From JAWLHU01 sp049325315 (lineage in GTDB: Bacteria > Bacillota > Sulfobacillia > Symbiobacteriales > Symbiobacteriaceae), in the NCBI GenBank assembly GCA_049325315.1, contig JBMONB010000083.1:62001-126000 (forward strand): a stretch of 64,000 nt of DNA. Reading direction: 5' to 3'. The stretch's first letter is position 1. Every line of letters starts with the position of its first letter. The notes below the pieces were generated by a model, which searched no databases, had not been told where the DNA came from, and saw nothing but the letters and a program-made list of their open reading frames with translations. Positions 45,262 through 54,496 of this stretch are shown here, one piece after another. Made by a program: the position numbers and the translations under genes.

Positions 45262-45925
45262 CGCCGTGTGCCTCCAATCGTGCCAAGTAGATGACGTCAT
45301 CGATCGTGGATAGCGCTGCCCGCACCCGGTAGACGCCAACCTGCGGATACCGGTGCCGGAGCAGATCTTCAAAGGCAGGGGCGGGGTTGGCCGACCAGAA
45401 GGCGAGCACCCCGCGGGGAGCAAGCCATCGCTCAAGACGATCGAGGCCGGCGGGGCTCCACAGACCGGCGTTCCCCTCGAAGACGGTCCAGTCGGGGCCG
45501 TTGTCTGTATCGAGGGCGATCAGATCGTAGGGATGGGGCTCTCCCTCCAGGTAGTGGGCCAGGTCGTCCAGGATCAGCTCCGTGCGGGGGTCGCTCAGGG
45601 CGTGGCCGTTGCAGGGCGCCAGCACCCCGCGGTTCCACTCGGCTACCTTGGGCTCGATCTCCACCACCGTCACCCCCTCGACGCCGGGGGCGTCCAGCGC
45701 GGCCCGCAGGGTGTAGCCCACCCCCAGACCGCCCACCAGCACCCGATGGATGGCAGGGTGCCACTGGAGAGCCAGGTCGATCATTGCCCGCTCGGAGAGC
45801 CCGTTGTACGTGGCCATGAGGAAGCAGCCATTTGAGATCACCTCATAGGCCTCACCCCGGCGCTGCAGCTGCAGCTCCCCGCGGGGCGTGGACACCCGCT
45901 CGATCACCTCGGGCCTCTCTTCCAT
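45233..45925 (-). CDS. Spermidine-synthase-like methyltransferase-fold protein
   Basis: A 230-residue protein with the SAM-like fold of polyamine synthases: RVLVGGLGVGYTLRAAL as the nucleotide loop, VTVVEIEPKVAEWNR, DPRTELILDD and YDLIALDTDNGPDW. The Asp-rich active site of true spermidine synthases is only partly visible. The substrate is unclear. It is 7 bases before the M23 peptidase stop and overlaps the next methyltransferase by 29 bases, so it is part of the same transcript. Confidence 0.82.
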   Translation of the reverse strand: MEERPEVIERVSTPRGELQLQRRGEAYEVISNGCFLMATYNGLSERAMIDLALQWHPAIHRVLVGGLGVGYTLRAALDAPGVEGVTVVEIEPKVAEWNRGVLAPCNGHALSDPRTELILDDLAHYLEGEPHPYDLIALDTDNGPDWTVFEGNAGLWSPAGLDRLERWLAPRGVLAFWSANPAPAFEDLLRHRYPQVGVYRVRAALSTIDDVIYLARLEAHGDAGASGALL

Positions 45926-45932
45926 CTGCGAA

Positions 45933-46949
45933 TCACTCCTTCAGGGATTCGGGCAGCCGCTCTACCAGGGGCAGCACGCCCAGCGGGGGCGCCTGGGTCA
46001 GGGGCCAGGGGTCCACCGGGGTGTTGCCGATGGTGGCGGTCCAGTGCAGGTGGGGGCCGGTGGAGAAGCCGGTGGAGCCCACCGTGCCGATCAGGTCGCC
46101 CGGCTCCACCCAGTCGCCGGGGGCGACCGTGAGCCGCTCGCAGTGGTAGTAGGTGGTGAACAGGTTCATGCCGTGGTCGATGATCACGGTCCAGCCGGTG
46201 ACGATCAGCTCCTCCGCCAGGATCACCCGGCCCCGGGCGGGGGCGCGAATCGGGGCGCCGGTCGGAGCGCCGAAGTCCATACCGCTGTGGCGGCCGGTCT
46301 CCTTCCCGTTGACAAAGCGAATCTCGCCGAAGTAGGTGGTAATCTCCAGGTTGCCCTCCAGGGGCGCCAGGAAGGCGCCCCGCCAGAGGGGGCGGTCAGC
46401 ACTGGTGGAGCGGAGCCGGAAGACCTTCTGCCACTGCTCCGCCTGGCGCGGGTCGTAGTAGAGCTGCTCCTGCTGCTCGGTCACCACCAGCCGGTCCTCG
46501 GTGAACGATTTGCGGAGCACCTCGATGCTCCCCTCCCAGGAGCCGTCCGGCCAGGTGACCCGGACCGGGTAAACGCCCACCTTTGCTGCGGCGGGAAAGC
46601 CAATAAAGGCCACGGGGCGGTCAAATAGCCGGAAAACTTTGGGCTGCTCATTCAGCCCTGCCACCGACACCTTTACCTCACCGGTGACCGAACGATCAAA
46701 GGAGAGGGTCGCCATATCGCCCTGGAGCACCTGCTGTGGCTCGACGGTGATCGATGGGGGAGTCTCTGGCAACTGCACCGGGGGCGCAGGGAGAGGGGTC
46801 GGCGGTGTCGAATCCTGTGGACGCTGTACAGCCGTATCGCCCGGCGTCGGCGCCGGTGTTGGTTCGTCCGGCTTCGCCGGGGGTGTCCCTGCCCGGCAGC
46901 CGGCTGCCAGCAGGAGCGCCGCGAGGAGAAGTCCAAGCAGCCGGTGCAC
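45933..46949 (-). CDS. M23-family peptidase lipoprotein
   Basis: A 338-residue exported lipoprotein. The GTG start at 46949 has CAGGGAG upstream and gives a signal peptide with lipobox LLAAGC. A Pro/Thr-rich linker of about 45 residues follows, then an Ig-like beta domain and the LytM/M23 domain: HSGMDFGAPTGAPIRAPARG for the first metal ligands and TGPHLHWTATIG for the last. It hydrolyses peptidoglycan cross-links or is a degenerate septal factor; the catalytic residues shown are intact. The Ig-like part has no assigned function. Confidence 0.9.
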   Translation of the reverse strand: MHRLLGLLLAALLLAAGCRAGTPPAKPDEPTPAPTPGDTAVQRPQDSTPPTPLPAPPVQLPETPPSITVEPQQVLQGDMATLSFDRSVTGEVKVSVAGLNEQPKVFRLFDRPVAFIGFPAAAKVGVYPVRVTWPDGSWEGSIEVLRKSFTEDRLVVTEQQEQLYYDPRQAEQWQKVFRLRSTSADRPLWRGAFLAPLEGNLEITTYFGEIRFVNGKETGRHSGMDFGAPTGAPIRAPARGRVILAEELIVTGWTVIIDHGMNLFTTYYHCERLTVAPGDWVEPGDLIGTVGSTGFSTGPHLHWTATIGNTPVDPWPLTQAPPLGVLPLVERLPESLKE

Positions 46950-46972
46950 GGGATCACGCTCCCTGCCTGATC

Positions 46973-47764
46973 TTACGGCCCGGGCTCCCAGCCCGGAACC
47001 TCTTGAAGGAATTCGAGCAACCGCTCCCGGAACCGCTCCGGCTGCTCAAAGGGCGCCAGGTGGCCCGCCCCTTCCACCATCCACTTGCGGGCCCCGGGAA
47101 TCCCGGCCGCCAGCCGGTCGGCGATTGCCTGGAAGTCCGGCAGGTCGTGCTCGCCCACCATCACCAGCGTGGGCGCAGCGATCTCTCCCAGCCGCTCCGC
47201 CTCGGGGGCGGGGCCGGGCGGGAAGGGCTTGTAGGGTGGCCGGCTCAGCCAATCGGTGCCCGGGTACTCCCGCACGATGGCCGCCAACCGCTCCGCTTCC
47301 GGGCCTTTGAAGTGGCGCAGCAGCGGGTCGCTGAGCCAGGCCTCCAGCGCCGGGGCCAGCCCTTCGCTCTGGGCCTGCTTCACGTATGGCGCCGGGCCCG
47401 CCCACTGGGTAAAGGGGTGCCCGTAGAGCGCAGCGTCTACCGGAAGGAGGGCGGCGCAGCGGTCCGAATGGTGCAGGGCAAAACTGACCGCCACCGCCCC
47501 GCCCATGGAGAGGCCCAGAACGGCGGCCCGGTCCACGCCGAGGTGATCCAGCAGCGCTGCGAGGTCGCAGCAGAGCGGGGCGCCCTCGGGTGACCGACCG
47601 CTCCGGCCGTGGCCGGCCAGGTCCGGGGTGATCACCCGGTACCGGGCGGCCAGCGCCGCCGCATGGGTCGCCCAGACGCGGTGGTCCTGGGTGTGACCGT
47701 GCAGCAGGACCAGCGCCGGGCCGGCTCCCTGCTCTTCGAAGTAGATATGGCCCAGCTTCCCCAT
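46973..47764 (-). CDS. Alpha/beta-hydrolase
   Basis: A 263-residue hydrolase. The nucleophile Ser86 is in LGLSMGGAVA, the acid is in GEHDLPD and the His in EGAGHLAPFEQPERF. A cap region of about 60 residues lies between strands 6 and 7. Such enzymes act on esters, lactones or haloalkanes; the substrate is not evident. ATG 47764 has AAAGGAGGG upstream; a longer reading is unlikely. The next gene upstream in the operon is the thioesterase, 16 bases away. Confidence 0.9.
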   Translation of the reverse strand: MGKLGHIYFEEQGAGPALVLLHGHTQDHRVWATHAAALAARYRVITPDLAGHGRSGRSPEGAPLCCDLAALLDHLGVDRAAVLGLSMGGAVAVSFALHHSDRCAALLPVDAALYGHPFTQWAGPAPYVKQAQSEGLAPALEAWLSDPLLRHFKGPEAERLAAIVREYPGTDWLSRPPYKPFPPGPAPEAERLGEIAAPTLVMVGEHDLPDFQAIADRLAAGIPGARKWMVEGAGHLAPFEQPERFRERLLEFLQEVPGWEPGP

Positions 47765-47780
47765 ACCGCCCCGCCCTCCT

Positions 47781-48197
47781 TTACAGTACCCGCCCTTCCA
47801 TCTGCGCAAACCGCTCCCGCCACTCCGGGGGGACCGGCTTTGGACGCTGCTCGGCGTAGTCGTAGTGGACAATCGCTGCCCGGCTGGTAGCCACCAGCCG
47901 CCCGGTGGTCCGCTCGCGAATCTCTCCTTCGATGATAAAACTGGAGTTGCGGAGTTCCGCGACCCGGACCCCTATCTCCAGCGTCTCTCTAAGGAAGGCC
48001 GGCGACTTGTAGGTGATGGTGATCTCGGCGAGAATGAGGGGAAGGGCGCCGATCGCATCGCCGGCGATGGCGTAGAGGTACTCCAGTCTTGCTGTTTCGA
48101 AGTAGGTGGCGTAGACTGCATTGTTGACGTGGCCCATCATATCTACGTCGCGGAAGACGACCCGCTGCTCCATGGTGAACTGGAAACCGTCCAACAA
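47781..48197 (-). CDS. Acyl-CoA thioesterase, hot-dog fold (4HBT)
   Basis: A 138-residue hot-dog protein of the YbgC/4HBT type. The catalytic Asp is Asp19 in RDVDMMGHVNNAVYATYFE, the family's signature. The TTG start at 48197 follows AAGGAGGG; a second TTG is the very next codon. It probably hydrolyses acyl-CoA or aromatic thioesters. It begins the operon that includes the hydrolase, M23 peptidase and methyltransferases. Confidence 0.9.
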   Translation of the reverse strand: MLDGFQFTMEQRVVFRDVDMMGHVNNAVYATYFETARLEYLYAIAGDAIGALPLILAEITITYKSPAFLRETLEIGVRVAELRNSSFIIEGEIRERTTGRLVATSRAAIVHYDYAEQRPKPVPPEWRERFAQMEGRVL

Positions 48198-48304
48198 AGT
48201 TCCCTCCTTGGTGAGTTACCCGCATCTCTTCCATCTGAATCATGACTTGTCCTGCTCTTTACGCAATCTATCTGGTAAGCGGATCTTCGACAGGGGGTCT
48301 TGGT

Positions 48305-48979
48305 GTGATCTGGTTTCTGGTGCTGGGTGGTATCCTCTTGATCGTGCTGGGGGTTTGGGGTGGCCCGCGGCGGCGCCGGCGGCCGGACAAGGCGGCGCGC
48401 ATTCCGAAGGAGGCCACCGTGCAGGAGGCCTGGGATATCCTGACCGCCCCGGTGGAATATGACGAAGAGCTGATCAAGATTCCAGAGCATAAGCCCTGGT
48501 ACGTGCCGGGGGGCGACCGGCGCTTCCACCAGGGGCTCCTGGTTGGCCTCGGTCTCGGGCTGATGCTGGCGGCGATTCTCTTCCCGTTCCTGCCCCAGAG
48601 GGAGGCGCCCGGCGAGCAGCTGGCCTCCGACCCGCCGGCGGCCCAGGCAGAGCAGCCAAAGGCGGATCCGCCCGCGGATGCGCCGCCTGCTACACAGCCG
48701 CCTGCTACACAGCCGCCCGGGACGCAGCCACCCGTGACGCAGCCACCGGCCCCGACCACGCCGCCGCCCCAGCCGGCGAATGTCACCTTTACGGTGGAGC
48801 CCGGCTCCAGCTCGCAGGAGATCGCGGCCAACCTGAAGGCGGCCGGGCTGATCAACGACGAGGAGGAGTTCTTAAAGCTGGTGGTGGCCTACGGGGTAGA
48901 GACCCGGCTGCAGGCCGGCACCTTCGTTATTCCCACCGACGCCAGCGTCGATAAGGTGCTGGAGACGCTGACCCAGTAG
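48305..48979 (+). CDS. MltG-like membrane protein (N-terminal LysM-like part only)
   Basis: A 224-residue protein. The start is probably GTG 48305, with GGGGG about 8 bases before it; an ATG at 48242 lacks a site. A first hydrophobic helix (IWFLVLGGILLIVLGVW), a cytosolic stretch, a second helix (GLLVGLGLGLMLAAILFPF) and a disordered Thr/Pro/Gln repeat (TQPP units) precede a C-terminal 60-residue domain (FTVEPGSSSQEIAANLKAAGLI to IPTDASVDKVLETL) that matches the LysM-like N-terminal domain of MltG lytic transglycosylases. The catalytic domain is absent, so it may bind cell wall or a partner instead. Confidence 0.65.
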   Translation: MIWFLVLGGILLIVLGVWGGPRRRRRPDKAARIPKEATVQEAWDILTAPVEYDEELIKIPEHKPWYVPGGDRRFHQGLLVGLGLGLMLAAILFPFLPQREAPGEQLASDPPAAQAEQPKADPPADAPPATQPPATQPPGTQPPVTQPPAPTTPPPQPANVTFTVEPGSSSQEIAANLKAAGLINDEEEFLKLVVAYGVETRLQAGTFVIPTDASVDKVLETLTQ

Positions 48980-48991
48980 GGAGGGTCGCCA

Positions 48992-49426
48992 GTGGATCTG
49001 GAGCGTTTTACCGCCGCCGCCGATGAGATGGTAAACCGGATTCCGCCGCTCTTCCTGGAGGGGCTGAACGGTGGAATCGTCGTCCGCCGCCGGGCCCGCC
49101 GGAACCCGGGCGATCCGGCCGGGGTCTTTATTCTGGGGGAGTATATCACCGACCCGGCGCTGGGCTGCTATATCGCCCTCTACTGGGGCTCCTTTGTGGA
49201 GCTGTTCAACGGGGAGGAGGCGGCGGTCTGGGAGGCGGAGCTCTGGGAGACGATCAAGCACGAGCTGCGCCACCACGTGGAGGCCAGGGCGGGCGAGTAC
49301 GCCCTCGATCTGGAGGATGAGGCCGAGCTGGCCCAGATGCGGGCTGAGGCGCCCCCCGAGGAGGCGCTGCCCCAGCCCCGCCGGTTCAGGCTACAGGGAA
49401 AGATCAAGCGCCCCGGGCGGGAGTAA
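48992..49426 (+). CDS. Minimal zincin metallopeptidase
   Basis: A 144-residue protein whose core is a Zincin_1/minimal-metalloprotease domain (PF06262-type). HELRHH carries HExxH with His90, Glu91 and His94, and the following ARAGEYALDLEDEAE segment resembles the family's downstream acidic ligand region. There is no signal peptide, so it is cytosolic. GTG 48992 has AGGGAGGG upstream, 12 bases after the MltG-like stop. The substrate is unknown; such proteins appear in regulated proteolysis and toxin contexts. Confidence 0.8.
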   Translation: MDLERFTAAADEMVNRIPPLFLEGLNGGIVVRRRARRNPGDPAGVFILGEYITDPALGCYIALYWGSFVELFNGEEAAVWEAELWETIKHELRHHVEARAGEYALDLEDEAELAQMRAEAPPEEALPQPRRFRLQGKIKRPGRE

Positions 49427-49438
49427 CCTGCCCGGGGC
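49410..49438. terminator. Hairpin overlapping the zincin stop codon
   Basis: GCCCCGGGC pairs perfectly with GCCCGGGGC across the stop codon at 49424-49426. It lies between converging genes and is probably bidirectional. Only a short TT follows. Confidence 0.75.
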
Positions 49439-49446
49439 CTTCCGCG

Positions 49447-50052
49447 CTAACGTGCCGGCTCTCCAATCGGGCCGCGGAGCGGGATCTGCGCCTCCTGGCC
49501 GAAGACGATTGCCGGGGGCGTCACCAGCGCCGTGCGTGGCGCGATCGCCTCGATCCGCACCGCCACCGGCTCCGGCGGGCTGATCGGCAGGGCGCCGCCG
49601 CCAAAGGTCTCCACACCAATGGGCGCACCGCTGGAGCCAATGAAGAAGGCGCCGATCGGTCCGGACGGCGAGATCGTGGCGATGAAGAGGGTGGGGGGCA
49701 TCGGCGCAGAGCCGCCCCGGAAGATCTGGGCGACCGGGCCGCCGAGGGGCAGCCCGCCCCGAAAGACCCCGCCCAGAATGGCAATCGGCGCTCCGCCGAT
49801 GTTGAAGATGGAAGCGGGCCCGCCGATCGGCTCCCCCGCGGCGAAGATCTCCGGGGGCGCCAGGGGGGCGCTGGGGGCCGGTGGGATACCGGGGACTGCA
49901 AGAAAGGCCCCGCCGCTCCCGGGAGCGCCCGGCGCACCGATCGGCCCTCCCCCCCGGAAGACCTCCGGAACGATTGGCTGCCCGTTCTCCTGCGCACCGG
50001 GAGCGGGCTCCGGCAGGCCACCGGCGCCCCCGAAGTCCAGTTCATCCACCAT
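49447..50052 (-). CDS. Gly/Pro/Ile-rich repeat protein
   Basis: A 201-residue low-complexity protein built of about eight loosely repeated units of 13-18 residues with the pattern (I/V)F-x-x-G-x-P-I-G-x-P, for example VFRGGGPIGAPG, IFAAGEPIGGPA, VFRGGLPLGGPV and IFRGGSAPMPPT. There is no signal peptide, no charge in the centre and almost no lysine. GGGGGGAG supports the start. The neighbour is a DUF3231 protein, so a spore-coat, exosporium or sheath role is possible, but that rests on context only. The plus-strand frame across it is also open but lacks repeats of this quality. Confidence 0.55.
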   Translation of the reverse strand: MVDELDFGGAGGLPEPAPGAQENGQPIVPEVFRGGGPIGAPGAPGSGGAFLAVPGIPPAPSAPLAPPEIFAAGEPIGGPASIFNIGGAPIAILGGVFRGGLPLGGPVAQIFRGGSAPMPPTLFIATISPSGPIGAFFIGSSGAPIGVETFGGGALPISPPEPVAVRIEAIAPRTALVTPPAIVFGQEAQIPLRGPIGEPAR

Positions 50053-50135
50053 CTGCTCCCCCCTGCCGTCCTGCTTCCTCCCAGCCTACGCATGGACGGG
50101 CACGACCGCCACCCTGCCCGGGCGGCGGTCGCTCT

Positions 50136-50672
50136 TTACATGGGCGGCGAAGCGTGGGGCACGTGGTAGGGGGGCGGCATCCGGAGCCAGCCCCGCTTCT
50201 CCAGCATGTGCTTGACCGTAAAGCTCTGCGCCAGAATATGGGTGTGATAGTTGTAAAAGGTGGCGATAATGTCGCCCCGTGTGCCGCTGAGCAACGCACC
50301 GTGGACAATGATCAGCAGCCCCTCCAGATCGACCGCCAACCGGTTGGCGATCATGGGGTCGTTCAGCTTGGCCCCCGGCGGAATCGCCGCCTGATCCGCC
50401 TTGGCGACCTCAGGAGGGGAGGCCGGAAAGGGGATGCCCTCGTCCCGCATCAGGTCGGTCAGCTTGTTGACCATCGGCTCGAGCACGTCGTTCACGTAGT
50501 GCTCAATCATCCCCTTCAGTTCGGGGTCCTGGGTGTGGTTCAGCAGCGTGAGAATGGAGGCCTTGCTCGACTCCGCAGCGGCATAGGTGGTCCAGATCGT
50601 CATCACTTCGCCTACATGGGGAGCGGTGCGCGGTTTCTGTAGCGTGTGAAGAAGCGATTCCAGCACGTTCAT
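50136..50672 (-). CDS. DUF3231-family protein, spore-coat-like
   Basis: A 178-residue helical protein of DUF3231 type, a ferritin-like fold related to CotF, found in Bacillus and Clostridia spores. The pattern is visible: ESLLHTLQKP and AAAESSKASILTLLN at the N-terminus, FPASPPEVA and the TFYNYHTHILAQSFTVKHML end. The last residues (YHVPHA) are typical. The start at 50672 has AGGGGG upstream, with a long spacing. It implies sporulation in this organism. Confidence 0.8.
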   Translation of the reverse strand: MNVLESLLHTLQKPRTAPHVGEVMTIWTTYAAAESSKASILTLLNHTQDPELKGMIEHYVNDVLEPMVNKLTDLMRDEGIPFPASPPEVAKADQAAIPPGAKLNDPMIANRLAVDLEGLLIIVHGALLSGTRGDIIATFYNYHTHILAQSFTVKHMLEKRGWLRMPPPYHVPHASPPM

Positions 50673-50804
50673 CGGACGGTGGTTCCCCCTACTGGTATAT
50701 TCCAGTTCAGCTTACCCGCCAGATCTCGGTCTCATCCCCGCATGACTCCTAACGATCCGGCATAGCCTCGACCAGGGGGTCAAGCCATGCGCAAAGGGCC
50801 CGGG

Positions 50805-51044
50805 CTATCTCTGCCCAGGCCCTTTGCCATTGGGTCCCGTCTGCTCCGCACGGGTCAACGTAAAGCCACCCATCCAGCCCGGGGATGCGTTGGCGCCAAG
50901 TTCGGCCGCAAACTCGTGGTCGACGTGCCTCGAAACCCCCGACAGGGTCATCGCCTGCCCGTTCCCTCGTTGAACGTCCTGCAGCCTTGTCCATGCGTTT
51001 TCGGCAAAGTCACCGGAGGGAGCACCAGGTCTGCGTTCAGCCAC
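50805..51044 (-). CDS. Small hypothetical protein, low confidence
   Basis: A 79-residue candidate, starting GTG 51044 with GAGGAGGT about 8 bases upstream. It is short, hydrophilic and rich in Gly and Ala (GDFAENAWTRLQDVQRGNG), with no membrane segment. A second frame ending at 50749 contains a Trp-rich tail (LDGWLYVDPCGADGTQWQ) that looks more protein-like than the last 20 residues of this one, so the true gene could be a frameshifted combination of the two. Confidence 0.35.
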   Translation of the reverse strand: MAERRPGAPSGDFAENAWTRLQDVQRGNGQAMTLSGVSRHVDHEFAAELGANASPGWMGGFTLTRAEQTGPNGKGPGQR

Positions 51045-51230
51045 GGTCACAACCTCCTCGCCCCATGCCGGCTCGGGACCGTTACTAGCTTGCCCGCGTT
51101 TCGTCAACTGACCCTGGCAATCCCTGGACTTATGATTGTGATAAACAGAACTTAGAGGAGATCGTCTCCCAATCTAGAATTTCGTCTGTTGTGAAATATC
51201 GGCGTAAAGAAGAGGAGGGGTTCGGTTCGC

Positions 51231-53198
<1,968 letters not shown>

Positions 53199-53212
53199 CC
53201 CTGCACTCGCAG

Positions 53213-53245
53213 AAGCCCCGGCGACCCTTGCCGGGGCTTTTGGTC
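53213..53245 (+). terminator. Intrinsic terminator after acs
   Basis: AAGCCCCGGC pairs perfectly with GCCGGGGCTT around GACCCTT and is followed by TTGGTCCTTTTTATT. It lies immediately before the GxxExxY element. Confidence 0.9.
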
Positions 53246-53255
53246 CTTTTTATTG

Positions 53256-53750
53256 GCCGCGGATTACGCGGATTACGCGGATTTTAAGACAGACGCGGAT
53301 TACCTTGTTTTCCCCTGTTCGCGTGCTATGCGCTTGAACTCCAGGCTGGATTTTCCAAAGTTGATCAGGAGCGCTACGCGCAGCTTGGTGGCGGCCAGGT
53401 AGGAGATTACGACCGATGTGTGGACATCGGCTAACTCTGCAATGGCCTTCAACTCGACCACTACCTTGTCATCCACAATGAGGTCCAGGACATGCTCCCC
53501 GATCATTATATTTTTATATTTAATGGGAATGCGCACCTGACGTGCGAAGGGGATTTTGCGCAGCGTCAGCTCGTGCATGAGCGCCGCTTCATAGACCGTT
53601 TCGAGAAAGCCCGGACCCAGTTCCTTATGTACCGCAAAGGCGGCCCCCAGGATCTCCTTGGTCACACTTGCATGCAAAAGACCGCCCATACTGCTCCCCC
53701 CAGTAATCCGCGTCTGTCCGGAAATCCGCGTAATCCGCGCAATCCGCGGC
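53256..53750. mobile_element. 495-bp element carrying a GxxExxY gene between inverted ends
   Basis: Left end 53256-53304 and right end 53703-53750 are inverted copies of GCCGCGGATT-(ACGCGGATT)2-variable-ACGCGGATTAC, 48-49 bases each. The single gene inside runs on the minus strand from the right end to the left: its TAA (53300-53302) lies in the left repeat and the open frame is readable through the whole right repeat (codons CCG CGG ATT GCG...). A gene-less copy with the same ends is at 13448-13641. No clear target duplication is visible, and the flanking bases do not match. Confidence 0.7.
53300..53689 (-). CDS. GxxExxY-family protein, PD-(D/E)xK nuclease fold
   Basis: A 129-residue protein of the GxxExxY family (PDDEXK_3-type). 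The name-giving motif is GFLETVY in VHKELGPGFLETVYEAAL, and the restriction-type core is LDLIVDDKVVVELKAI (Asp...Glu-x-Lys). ATG 53689 is preferred (GGGGGGAG before it); the frame extends upstream to a TTG at 53752 through the right inverted repeat. Family members are often multicopy in environmental genomes. No activity is established. Its placement exactly inside inverted ends suggests it maintains or moves the element. Confidence 0.85.
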   Translation of the reverse strand: MGGLLHASVTKEILGAAFAVHKELGPGFLETVYEAALMHELTLRKIPFARQVRIPIKYKNIMIGEHVLDLIVDDKVVVELKAIAELADVHTSVVISYLAATKLRVALLINFGKSSLEFKRIAREQGKTR

Positions 53751-53755
53751 AAAAT

Positions 53756-54484
53756 TCACAGCCCGAGCCGCTGCTTGATCAGGGGCAGGAGGTTTCGACT
53801 TACAGGGATCTCTGACCCGACCTGATCTTCCACCACCACGCTCAGGCCGGTCTTGTGCAGGGCAGATACCTCCCGGACCTTCGAGAGGTTGACCAGGTAG
53901 CGGCGGTGGATCCGCAGGAAGCCGTGGGGGGCCAGGCGGGCCTCCAGCTCGCGCAGGGTGTAGCGGCGGCACAGATACTCCTCGCTGGGCAGCTTCAGCC
54001 AGACCTCCTCGCTCTTGGCGTAGGCATAGACGATCTCGGCCACCGGGGCCAGGACCGTCTTGCTTCCCTTTTCGGCGGGGATGCGCTCGGGCATGCCGGG
54101 GGACGGGGCGACGGCCGCCTGTGTGGCGGCTCCCTGGAGGCGAGCCAGGGCCCGAGCCAGGCGCTCCTCGTCGAAGGGCTTTACCAGGTAGTCGACGGCG
54201 CCTACCCCGAAGGCATCTACGGCGTACTGCGGGTAGGCGGTGGTGAAGATCACCCTTGGGCGGCGCTCCTGTCCCTGAAGCCGCTGCGCCAGCTGCAGGC
54301 CGGAGAGGCCCGGCATCTGGATATCGAGGAAGACGGCGTCGTAGTCAATGGCGTCGATCAGCTGCTTGGCCTCCGCAGCATCGGCGGCCTCGCCCACCAC
54401 CTGCACCCCCGGAATCTCCGCCAACTGGGCGCGCAACTCCCGGCGAGCCGGGGCTTCGTCATCGACGATCAACACCTTCAGCAC
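53756..54484 (-). CDS. LytTR-family response regulator
   Basis: A 242-residue regulator. The receiver has Asp54 (FLDIQMPGLSG) and a Lys in VKPFDEERL; the C-terminal LytTR DNA-binding domain contains the HGFLRIHRRYLVNLSKV and SEIPVSRNLLPLIK blocks. It follows the histidine kinase by 12 bases and is the second gene of a minus-strand pair. LytTR/LytS systems in Firmicutes and Proteobacteria control pyruvate or acetate transport, and the divergent genes here encode a symporter. The stop is 5 bases from the GxxExxY element. Confidence 0.93.
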   Translation of the reverse strand: MLKVLIVDDEAPARRELRAQLAEIPGVQVVGEAADAAEAKQLIDAIDYDAVFLDIQMPGLSGLQLAQRLQGQERRPRVIFTTAYPQYAVDAFGVGAVDYLVKPFDEERLARALARLQGAATQAAVAPSPGMPERIPAEKGSKTVLAPVAEIVYAYAKSEEVWLKLPSEEYLCRRYTLRELEARLAPHGFLRIHRRYLVNLSKVREVSALHKTGLSVVVEDQVGSEIPVSRNLLPLIKQRLGL

Positions 54485-54496
54485 GCTCTTCTCCCC

